DNA from: Anthropogastromicrobium sp050944455
GTDB taxonomy: Bacteria > Bacillota > Clostridia > Lachnospirales > Lachnospiraceae
Assembly (NCBI GenBank): GCA_050944455.1
Contig: JBMNRC010000013.1
Coordinates: 20,367 to 84,366 of the forward strand
Length of the DNA: 64,000 bases
Direction of reading: 5' to 3'
Under the pieces are notes generated by a model. It did no database searches. It was not told the origin of the DNA and saw only the letters and a list, made by a program, of their open reading frames with translations. The position numbers were made by a program, and so were the translations under genes. Shown here in pieces: positions 25,091 to 33,092 of this stretch; positions within the stretch are counted from its first letter, which is position 1; the number at the start of each line of letters is the position of its first letter.

Positions 25091-27841
25091 TCAGGCTTCC
25101 TTCGCCTCAGCCGCGTCGCGCGCGTCGATCTTCTCGATCTCGATCTTATACTGCTCGAACTCCGCGGTATTGCAGAGGATGAAGTGGCCCGGGAGAATCT
25201 CGCGCATCACCGGCTTTTCGGTCGAGTAATCGTGCGCCGTCTCCGGATCATACTCAATTCTCTTTCTCTGCTTCTCATAGTGCGGATCAGGATATGGGAT
25301 AGCGGAAAGCAGCGATTTCGTGTACGGATGAAGCGGATGGCGGAAAAGCTCGTCCGAATCCGCCAGCTCGACGATCTTTCCGAAATACATGACCGCAATG
25401 CGGTCGGAGAAATATTTGACGACGGAAAGGTTGTGGGCGATGAACAGGATGGTCAGGCTCATCTGATTGCGCAGATCGTTGAGCAGGTTGATGATCTGGG
25501 CCTGGATGGAAACATCCAGGGCGGAGATCGGCTCGTCGGCGATGATCAGGTCCGGCTCCATCACAATGGCCCGGGCAATGCCGATACGCTGGCGCTGGCC
25601 TCCGGAGAACTCATGCGGATAGCGGTCCGCGTGCTCGCGCACCAGGCCGACGCGCTCCAGCATCTCGTAAACCTTCTGGTCGATATATTTCTGGTCCGTG
25701 ATTCCGCGGATCCTGAGGCCCTCGGCGATAATTTCGCGGACGGTCATTCTGGGATCGATCGAAGCGATCGGATCCTGGAAGATCATCTGCATGCGCGTCA
25801 TGATGCTGTTGGTCTTGCTGATGGCCTTCTTCTCATCTTTATACAGCTTTGTGCGGTTCTTCGCCGCGTCGCCGGTCAGGCTCTTCATGTCCTCGTCGTA
25901 CTTCTTTTTGAGCTCAGCCAGCTGCTGTTCGCGGTACGCGGATATGCTCTTCTGCTTCGCGGCTTCGGACTTGAGCGCTTCCAGTTCCTTGCGCCCGATC
26001 TCGTCGTTCAGGTTCTTTTTGATCTCCGCGCAGTCTTTGCGGTACTTTTTGCGGAGTTCCGCGGCTTTGGACGGATCCTTGCGGACCGCCTCGTCCAGAT
26101 CCTGCTTCAGGGCGTGCATCTTGTCGGCAGCGTCCTTGCGCATGCTCGCGATATTGACCTTGACGCCGTTCTTTGTCGAGGAAACTCTCATGCCGTGGAA
26201 CGTTACCGTCCCGTCGGTCGGGTCGTACAGGTTGATGATCGTGCGGCCGGTGGTTGTCTTGCCGCAGCCGGACTCACCGACAAGGCCGAACACCTCTCCC
26301 TTTTTGATGTAGAAGCTGACGTCGTCGACAGCCTTGTTGATGTAGCTCCCGGAGCGGAAATACTGCTTGAGATGATCCACGCGGAGCAGCACGTCCGGAT
26401 CGTCCGGAATCTCGTCTTCCTTCTCTTTTTTGAGCAGGGCCGTGTTCATGATTTTACGGATGACCGCCGCCGCGACAAGGCACACGATTCCGAAAACCAG
26501 GTTGAGATAATTGTTGGCAACAACGGTCCAGAAGAAGGAAACGAAGCCGATGTTCTTGCGCTCGTCGGCGCTGTCCACCACTTCGTCCGCGAAATCCGAC
26601 AGGAAGCTGTCGAAGGTCCCGGTGACATCGGTCTGGTTTTCATATTCGGAAACTACCGCGGCAAAAGAACCGTCAAAGCTGCTTCCGGAATCCAGCAGGG
26701 TCTGAACTGCCAGCAGATAGGCGTCCTCGTCGGAGAGATCTTCCGACGGATAAGCCTCCTGGATTTTCGCGAGTTCTTCCGACAGGAAGGTCTGCAGATC
26801 GTCCTCGGTGACCGTCACGGAATCGACCGAAATCGAGGTGCCGCCGGTGGTTCCGCTGTCCGCGGCAGCGCTTTCCGCTTCCTCAGCGGTTTCTTCGGCG
26901 GCGGATTCATCCGCCGCAGCGCCGGCGCTTCCGGTCAGCTCTTCCGTCCCCGCGTCACTTTCAGCTTCCGCGTCAGCGGCGGCAGCGCTTTCGGCTTCAG
27001 CCGCAGCGGTTTCATCCGCCGCGGCGCTTTCCGCTTCCGCAGTGCTTTCGGAAATCACCGCATGCTGTTCCACAAAATCCGCGAAATCCGCAAGGAAACT
27101 CGTGGCGTCCGCCTGGTCTTCCGTCTCCATGACTTCGGCCAGGTCGTCGAAATAGGTGTCGGCGTCGAAGACATTTTCCTGGTAATCCGAGAAGTTCACC
27201 AGGCTGCCGCCGCCGTCGATGTAATCCTGCATCTCATTATGGACGACGGTGAGATATTCCAGCCAGGTTCCGGCCTCATCCCCGTACTCGTCAGTGAGCT
27301 CTTCATACGCGGCCGTCAGATCGTCCTCGGCGGACGCGGTCTCCAGCGACGGGAGCTTTTTGCCGCCGATGGAAGTCGGGGTAAGGAGCGTGTTGATCGC
27401 TTCCAGCTCTTCCCGGGCGGACGCGGTCTCCAGCACGTTCTCGCGCTGGCTGTAGCTTTCCAGGAATTCGGCGTAGTCGTAGGACTGCGCCAGGTAAGGA
27501 ATCACTTCGGCGGCGTCAGCGGCTTTCTTTTCCTCCGCGGCGTCAGCGGCCTTCTGGCGGAAGCTCTCGAAGTACTCCATCGCCTCGGCACGCCTCTGGG
27601 TGCTTCCCTGAGTTTCGGAAGACCGGGCGTTGGCCATGGCCAGGTAGTAATCGTGGTCAAATTCGATCCTGTCCGCGAAATTGGTGTCCGCGCCCGCTTC
27701 CTCCAGGCTGGTCTCCATCTCGCTCCAGGCAGAGCTGCTGATCGAAAAATCGTACAGAGAGAATGTCAGGAACAGGATCAGAAGGACAACCCCAATGATC
27801 CGGATAATCCGGACAATGATATCCGTTTTTCTCATTATCAC
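25091..27841 (-). CDS. oppF: OppF-like peptide ABC ATPase with N-terminal membrane-anchored ectodomain
   Basis: 916 residues, nearly three times a normal OppF. I use a GTG at 27841, seven bases behind AGGAGG and overlapping the oppD stop (GTGA); an ATG at 27835 is the alternative. Layout: helix 8-30; extracytoplasmic region 31-430, helical and acidic with an Ala/Ser/Glu-rich stretch at 262-330; helix 431-463; then the ATPase: Walker A GESGCGKTT (522-530), a charged coiled-coil insert (about 555-684), Q-loop FQDP (688-691), signature FSGGQRQR (745-752), Walker B LIIADEP (765-771), H-loop His803. All catalytic motifs are kept, so it should hydrolyse ATP for peptide import. Two helices that place 400 residues outside are not known to me for OppF. 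Confidence 0.9.
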   Translation of the reverse strand: MIMRKTDIIVRIIRIIGVVLLILFLTFSLYDFSISSSAWSEMETSLEEAGADTNFADRIEFDHDYYLAMANARSSETQGSTQRRAEAMEYFESFRQKAADAAEEKKAADAAEVIPYLAQSYDYAEFLESYSQRENVLETASAREELEAINTLLTPTSIGGKKLPSLETASAEDDLTAAYEELTDEYGDEAGTWLEYLTVVHNEMQDYIDGGGSLVNFSDYQENVFDADTYFDDLAEVMETEDQADATSFLADFADFVEQHAVISESTAEAESAAADETAAAEAESAAAADAEAESDAGTEELTGSAGAAADESAAEETAEEAESAAADSGTTGGTSISVDSVTVTEDDLQTFLSEELAKIQEAYPSEDLSDEDAYLLAVQTLLDSGSSFDGSFAAVVSEYENQTDVTGTFDSFLSDFADEVVDSADERKNIGFVSFFWTVVANNYLNLVFGIVCLVAAAVIRKIMNTALLKKEKEDEIPDDPDVLLRVDHLKQYFRSGSYINKAVDDVSFYIKKGEVFGLVGESGCGKTTTGRTIINLYDPTDGTVTFHGMRVSSTKNGVKVNIASMRKDAADKMHALKQDLDEAVRKDPSKAAELRKKYRKDCAEIKKNLNDEIGRKELEALKSEAAKQKSISAYREQQLAELKKKYDEDMKSLTGDAAKNRTKLYKDEKKAISKTNSIMTRMQMIFQDPIASIDPRMTVREIIAEGLRIRGITDQKYIDQKVYEMLERVGLVREHADRYPHEFSGGQRQRIGIARAIVMEPDLIIADEPISALDVSIQAQIINLLNDLRNQMSLTILFIAHNLSVVKYFSDRIAVMYFGKIVELADSDELFRHPLHPYTKSLLSAIPYPDPHYEKQRKRIEYDPETAHDYSTEKPVMREILPGHFILCNTAEFEQYKIEIEKIDARDAAEAKEA

Positions 27842-30237
27842 AGGGACCCCTCCTTTGCCCCGCTGTCCTTTGCGGATGCGGCTTGCGTTTCATTCTCCGC
27901 GGAAACGGCCTTTGCGGCGCCGGCTGTCTTTCCGGCGTCTGCCGTCTTTTCCGCGCCTGCGGATTCTGCGGCTGCGGCGCTTTGGGCGTCCGCTGACTGA
28001 GCCGCGCCGGAGTTCTTTTCCGCACCGGTGCTTTCCACGGCTGCTTCCGCGGCTTTTTTCTCCGCCTCAGCGCGCCTGCGCTGCTTTTCCTGCAGTTTCT
28101 TCATTCTTTCGATGCGGTCCAGCACAATCTGCGGCGGATTGACCTTCGGCGCTTTCGGATGCAGCAGCCACGTCGCCGCCCAGTGGGTATCGCTCACCTT
28201 AAACATCGGCGGCTGCTTTTCGTAATCGATCTGCAGCGCGTACTTGTTTCTCGCCGCAAACGCGTCGCCGACCGGCGGGATGATCATATCCGGCGGCGTG
28301 CCCGGGATGGCCTCGAGTTTCTCTTTGGTCTCCAGGTCGGGCATGGACGACAGCAGCGCCCAGGTGTACGGATGCTTCGGATCATAGAAGATATCGTCGG
28401 CCGTGCCGTACTCGACGATCTTTCCGGCGTACATGACGGCGACGCGGTCCGCCATGTTGGCGACAACGCCGAGGTCATGCGTGATGAAGATGACCGACAG
28501 ATTTCTCTGTTTTTTCAGTTTGTTGATCAGCTCGAGGATCTGCGCCTGGATCGTAACGTCCAGGGCCGTGGTGGGCTCGTCGCAGATCAGGATATCCGGG
28601 TTTGCGGACAGGGCGATCGCGATGACGATTCTCTGGCGCATGCCGCCCGAAAACTCAAACGGATACTGGGTAAAGCGCTTGTACGGATCCGGGATGCCGA
28701 CCTCGTCCATCAGCTCGATCGCGTGGTGCTTGGCCAGCGCGTCCGAGATCAGATGGGAAGCCTGCGCGGCGTATATATCCATCGAATGGATCAGGCGCTT
28801 TGCGCGGGCCAGCGCCTCCTCGTCCGTCTTCGGGTTCTTCTCCGCCGCTTCCGCTTCCCTCGTGTACTGAGCGGCAAGCTCGTCGATGGAGGTGAGCATG
28901 TTTGTCCGCGCCCGCTCCGTATCGATCAGGTTGAGCGGGACGACCGAGAGAGCGGCCTTGCCCTGCTGAACCTGTTTCTCAAACTTTCTGGTATCGCGGT
29001 CAAACCGCTTCTGCTCGGACGGGTTGGTCCGGCAGCCCTCGAAATAGCGGTTGAGATTCGCCGTCAGCGAACTCCGGAAGACATAGGAAGCCGAATCCTT
29101 GTCCACGGAAAGGCGGTCGATGGTCGCGTCCACGGCGTCCGCCGCGGTTTTGATCGCGTCCTCGCAGGCCCTGCGGTTGAGCGGCTGCGCCGTGAAGGCG
29201 GCGCGCTGGCTCTTCAGAACCGAGATGGCTTCCTTTTTGCGGGCCAGGGACTGGCTGTCCGTGAATCTGCAGGCTTTGGCGGCGTCACTGGTAAAGCGGT
29301 TCAGGAAGCCGTCCGCCAGCGCCTTCTCCGCTTTCGCGTTGATCTCCTCTACGCTCTCCGCCGAAGGATCGGCGGTCATCCCGTGGGACGCCGCGTAGCA
29401 GATCGCGGTGAAGTCCGGGGAAACTTTATTCTGCGTCAGCGCGTTCAGCGCGGCGTCCAGTTTATCCAGCGCGTCGGTCAGCTTCGTGCTGTCGGCGCCT
29501 GCGTAGGAGGACGCGGCCGGTGCCGCCCCGGTCAGGGCTTCGTTCAGAGCGGCCGCTTCTTTTTCCAGATAGGAATCCTTCACTTTGGAAGCGACGTCCC
29601 TGAGCCGCTTCCAGGCGTCTTTCACGCCTTTCTCGTCGCGGCGCTTGAGATACATGCGCATCTCGCCGACACAGTCCTGCGCCTCCACCGCCGCCTCGCA
29701 GGCGGATTCATACTGATCCTGCCTCTTCACGCCGGCTTCGGTGATCTCGCGGTACTCCTGGCATTCCTTCTTCGCCTCGTCCGCCGTGAGGGTCCCGGAC
29801 TCCGCCAGGCTCTTTTCCAGCTGGGCGAGATAAGCCGCGAACTGCTTTTTGCCGTCGCGGCGGCGCTCCTTGTTGTTCAGAATCATCGCCTCGGTGAGCT
29901 GCTGGCCGATTCTCATGATCGGGTTCAGCGCCGAGAGCGGGTCCTGGAAGACCATCGCCAGGCGGTAGCCGCGCAGCGTGTGGAAATCCTCCTCGGAAAT
30001 CTTGAGCAGGTCTTTGCCGTCGTACAGAATCTCGCCGTTGTCCACAACCGCGTTCGGCGCGAGGATACCCATGATGGCTCTCGCGGTCACTGATTTTCCG
30101 GATCCGGACTCGCCGGCGATCGCCAGGGTTTCGCCTTCGTTGAGGGTGAAGGAGATATCCCGGACAGCCCGGACCGCGCCGTTGTTGGTGCGGAACGAGA
30201 TGGTCAGGTGCTTTACTTCGAGTTTTGTCTTAGCCAT
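27838..30237 (-). CDS. oppD: OppD-like peptide ABC ATPase with large insert
   Basis: 799 residues against about 330 usually. Walker A GESGSGKS is at 42-49, Q-loop Gln98 in VFQDPLSALNP, then a helical, Lys/Glu/Ala-rich insert of about 370 residues (124-495), signature FSGGMRQR (529-536), Walker B ILICDEP (549-555) and H-loop His587. The oligopeptide C-terminal domain (650-698) is present, but the cysteines that normally bind an iron-sulfur cluster there are replaced (GDAF, ARNKY, QIDYE, AATWLL). A low-complexity Ala/Ser/Glu tail follows from about 725. Start ATG at 30237, one base after the oppC stop. It powers peptide import with OppF. Confidence 0.92.
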   Translation of the reverse strand: MAKTKLEVKHLTISFRTNNGAVRAVRDISFTLNEGETLAIAGESGSGKSVTARAIMGILAPNAVVDNGEILYDGKDLLKISEEDFHTLRGYRLAMVFQDPLSALNPIMRIGQQLTEAMILNNKERRRDGKKQFAAYLAQLEKSLAESGTLTADEAKKECQEYREITEAGVKRQDQYESACEAAVEAQDCVGEMRMYLKRRDEKGVKDAWKRLRDVASKVKDSYLEKEAAALNEALTGAAPAASSYAGADSTKLTDALDKLDAALNALTQNKVSPDFTAICYAASHGMTADPSAESVEEINAKAEKALADGFLNRFTSDAAKACRFTDSQSLARKKEAISVLKSQRAAFTAQPLNRRACEDAIKTAADAVDATIDRLSVDKDSASYVFRSSLTANLNRYFEGCRTNPSEQKRFDRDTRKFEKQVQQGKAALSVVPLNLIDTERARTNMLTSIDELAAQYTREAEAAEKNPKTDEEALARAKRLIHSMDIYAAQASHLISDALAKHHAIELMDEVGIPDPYKRFTQYPFEFSGGMRQRIVIAIALSANPDILICDEPTTALDVTIQAQILELINKLKKQRNLSVIFITHDLGVVANMADRVAVMYAGKIVEYGTADDIFYDPKHPYTWALLSSMPDLETKEKLEAIPGTPPDMIIPPVGDAFAARNKYALQIDYEKQPPMFKVSDTHWAATWLLHPKAPKVNPPQIVLDRIERMKKLQEKQRRRAEAEKKAAEAAVESTGAEKNSGAAQSADAQSAAAAESAGAEKTADAGKTAGAAKAVSAENETQAASAKDSGAKEGSL

Positions 30238-30238
30238 G

Positions 30239-31807
30239 TCATTCCGCTCCTCTCAGTGACGGGTTGAACGCGTCGCGCAGGCCGTTTCCGAACAGGTTGA
30301 AGCTGATCTCCAGAAGGGAGATGAAAATCGCCGGGAACAGGATAATGTGCGGATACGTGGAAAGATAGCCCTGTCCGTTGGACAGCATGGTACCGATGCT
30401 GGTGAGGGAGGACGTTTCCAGGTCGATGATGTGCAGGTAGCTTAAGATGGACTCGGAGAAGATGACTCCCGGGATAGTCAGAATCGATCTCGTGATGATG
30501 GTGCCCAGCGAGTTCGGGAAAATATGCTTGAAAATCAGGCGCCGGTCGCTCGCGCCGAGGGTTCTCGCCGCAAGGACATACTCCTGCCCTTTGAACCGGT
30601 AGAACTGCATTCGGACGGTCGAGGCGATGGACACCCAGCCTGTCAGGACGAAAGCGAACAGAAGGCTTCCGAGGACGCCGACCTTGTCCGCCAGGTGCAG
30701 CTGGAACAGCGTCGCCACAACGATGAACGGCACCGAATACAGGATATCGCTGATACGCTCCATGACCAGGTCGACGGTACCGCCGTAGTAGCCCTCGATG
30801 GAGCCGTAGATGATTCCGATGAAGAAGTTGATGAACGACACGGAGAACGCCAGCAGGAAGGAAAGGCGCGCGCCGGCGGCAAGGCAGGTGAAGATATCCT
30901 GGCCGTATACGTTGGTGCCGAAATAGAACACGGGCTCCATGCCGTCATGCATGTACAGGAAGTACTCGTAATAGTTGACGCGCACTTTCACGCCGGACTG
31001 GTTGCGGACCGCGTAGGTATACCACGTGTTCCCGTCCTCCCCGCCGTCGTCGCCCGCGATGCGCAGGCTGTCGTAGCCGGCCGCGTTCGGATCGTCGGAG
31101 GTGATGTAGTTGGGGATATAGTTCCCGTCCTCGTCGTAGACCGCGAGGCCGTTGGTTTCCTTGGACTCGTCCGCGAGCTTGTACCAGAAGTTCGCGCCGC
31201 CGTTGGCCATCACGAAGGTGGTGCTGTAGGTCTGCGGCATCGGGTAGATGACCTGGCGCCCCGTCTCATTCTGATATTCCTGCAGGGCCTCGTACTCCGA
31301 ATTGCTCAGGGAGGCGAAGATATAGCCGACCTTCGCGTAGGAGTCGGAGCGCACCTTGTACATGGTGGCTCCGGTGGAATCCTCAAAAGTGCTGTAAACT
31401 TTTTTGATGGCGCTGTATCCGGATTCCTGCCCGATCGAGTTGAGGTAATCGTAGCCGGCCTGCGTCTCCGTCGAGTTGGAGCAGCCGTCCCAGAAATCAA
31501 TGCCAAGGCTGGAGCAGACCGGGAGTTTGGGCAGCACTGTCTTGTAGTAGCTGTCGCGGAAACCCACGGTGTACGGCGATATGAACGGCACGACAATCGC
31601 GAAAGCCAGCAGAAGCAGGATCAGGACGAACGCTACCACCGCGCTCGCGTCTTTGCGGAAGCGCATCCAGGCGTCCTGGAAGTAGCCGATCGGCTTGGTT
31701 TCAAAGCGGACGTCGTGCAGTTTCTTATCCGCCTGGACAAACGTAAATTTCTCCGCGGGAATTGAATCGAGTTCCCTCATCTCTTTATCTGTCGTTACTG
31801 TGCTCAT
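30239..31807 (-). CDS. oppC: OppC-like permease with large extracytoplasmic insert
   Basis: 522 residues against about 300 usually. A cytoplasmic N-tail (1-54) is followed by helix 1 (55-78), then about 215 residues outside (80-295) rich in Tyr, Asp, Asn and Gly, then the normal YFGTNVYGQDIF entry motif (295-306) and five more helices. The EAA loop EYVLAARTLGASDRRLIFKH lies at 409-428. The insert sits where only a short loop occurs in ordinary OppC. The ATG at 31807 overlaps the oppB stop by four bases. It forms the peptide channel with OppB. Confidence 0.93.
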   Translation of the reverse strand: MSTVTTDKEMRELDSIPAEKFTFVQADKKLHDVRFETKPIGYFQDAWMRFRKDASAVVAFVLILLLLAFAIVVPFISPYTVGFRDSYYKTVLPKLPVCSSLGIDFWDGCSNSTETQAGYDYLNSIGQESGYSAIKKVYSTFEDSTGATMYKVRSDSYAKVGYIFASLSNSEYEALQEYQNETGRQVIYPMPQTYSTTFVMANGGANFWYKLADESKETNGLAVYDEDGNYIPNYITSDDPNAAGYDSLRIAGDDGGEDGNTWYTYAVRNQSGVKVRVNYYEYFLYMHDGMEPVFYFGTNVYGQDIFTCLAAGARLSFLLAFSVSFINFFIGIIYGSIEGYYGGTVDLVMERISDILYSVPFIVVATLFQLHLADKVGVLGSLLFAFVLTGWVSIASTVRMQFYRFKGQEYVLAARTLGASDRRLIFKHIFPNSLGTIITRSILTIPGVIFSESILSYLHIIDLETSSLTSIGTMLSNGQGYLSTYPHIILFPAIFISLLEISFNLFGNGLRDAFNPSLRGAE

Positions 31808-32763
31808 TTTCTGGACCCCATTCTGATTCTCGGATCGATCAGCCCGTAGCTGATGTCAATGACAATGCCGGACGCAAGACTGATAAAGGTATAGAAGCAG
31901 GTCAGCGCCATGAAGAAGTTGTAGTCGCGCACATTGATTGCCGCGACATAAAGGTTTCCGACTCCGGGGATCGCGAAGATGTTTTCAATGATCATCGAAC
32001 CGCCGACAATGCCGATGAACTCGCCGATGATCATCGGCAGAATGACAACCATGGCATTGCGGAGCGCGTGCCTGCGGATGGCCTGCGCGCGCGTCAGCCC
32101 CTTGGTGCGGGCCAGGAGCATGTAATCGCCGGTGAGCACTTCAGAAAGCTCCGCGCGGGTGTAGCGGGCAAGGCTCGCGACGACGCTGAATCCCAGCGAG
32201 ATGATGGCCGGTATCATGGAGCGGAACATCTTGAAGGAGAACAGCGGAGCGGAATCCAGCGATTCCAGCGTGATGGAGAACCATCCGAGTTTGAAGCACA
32301 GGAAATACTGCACCAGGAAAGCGTAGACATAGCTCGGCACGGAAATGAATACCATGACCAGAGTGGAAATCAGGTGATCCTGCCACTTGTTTTTCTTCAG
32401 GGCCGCGTAGATGCCGAGGATCAGGCCCAGCGGAATCGCGATGAGAATGGAATACAGGTTGACGAGGATGGTATAGGGAAGTTTCTGCGCCATGACCTCA
32501 GTCACGGAAAGAGCCTGGTACATCTGCTCGCCGACGCCCCAGTCCCAGCGGGTGAAGACGGCCTTGAGGAACAGGAAATACTGTACCAGAAGCGGTTTGT
32601 TGTAGCCCATCTGTTCACGCTTTGCGTAAACCAGGTTGATATCTCTGCCCATCTCGCGGACTGCCGGAAGCGGCAGCAGCTTGATCAGGATAAAGCACAT
32701 CGTCATGATGACGAACATGGTCAGAAACATCAGCAGAATTCTCTCGATGATATATTTTTTCAT
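31804..32763 (-). CDS. oppB: OppB-like peptide ABC permease
   Basis: 319 residues from the ATG at 32763 (GGAGGTGTC site). Six membrane segments; N-terminal MKKYIIERILLMFLTMFVIM is typical of DppB/OppB. The EAA loop DYMLLARTKGLTRAQAIRRH is near residue 215. Unlike the other subunits it has normal length and no insert. The stop overlaps the oppC start (ATGA), so the two are coupled. It is separated from oppA by 329 bases with two hairpins. Confidence 0.95.
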   Translation of the reverse strand: MKKYIIERILLMFLTMFVIMTMCFILIKLLPLPAVREMGRDINLVYAKREQMGYNKPLLVQYFLFLKAVFTRWDWGVGEQMYQALSVTEVMAQKLPYTILVNLYSILIAIPLGLILGIYAALKKNKWQDHLISTLVMVFISVPSYVYAFLVQYFLCFKLGWFSITLESLDSAPLFSFKMFRSMIPAIISLGFSVVASLARYTRAELSEVLTGDYMLLARTKGLTRAQAIRRHALRNAMVVILPMIIGEFIGIVGGSMIIENIFAIPGVGNLYVAAINVRDYNFFMALTCFYTFISLASGIVIDISYGLIDPRIRMGSRK

Positions 32764-32873
32764 GACACCTCCGAATACGGCTGCGCCGTCTCACACGGCG
32801 CTTACCCGCCTGCCGGGTCTGCTGTCCGCGGCGGATTTTTATCGGCGCGTCCGCTGCCTGGAACGGACTGCGC

Positions 32874-33038
32874 ATAGAAAATCCTCTGCTGAAGGCGGGG
32901 GAGAACCTTCTCCTGCCTACAGCAGAAGATTTTCTATTAAATTTACCGTTTTGTTCTACTACTGTCAATAGGACAGCAAAGAGCCGCGCTGCCCTCCCGC
33001 CCCCGCCGAAGCAGGGGCGGAAAGACAGCCCGCGGCTC
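32874..33038 (-). terminator. Two hairpins between oppA and oppB
   Basis: A long imperfect hairpin spans 32874-32937 (ATAGAAAATC with GATTTTCTAT and inner TCTGCTG/CAGCAGA). A second pairs GAGCCGCG (32981-32988) with CGCGGCTC (33031-33038), with inner GCCCC/GGGGC, and is followed on the minus strand by TTTG. They probably lower transcription past oppA and protect its mRNA. Confidence 0.65.
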
Positions 33039-33092
33039 ATTCCGCTGAATCCGATTCAGATAACTGCCGAAGCAGCTCTGCGTTTCTGATCA

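Noticed and set aside
25004..28000. A 998-codon open frame on the plus strand opposite oppF
   Set aside because: It lies antisense to a gene with full ABC motifs, has no ribosome site and is rich in Val/Arg/Gly as expected for the complementary frame of GC-rich coding DNA.
28159..30093. A 644-codon plus-strand frame opposite oppD
   Set aside because: Antisense shadow; the minus strand carries Walker and signature motifs in order.
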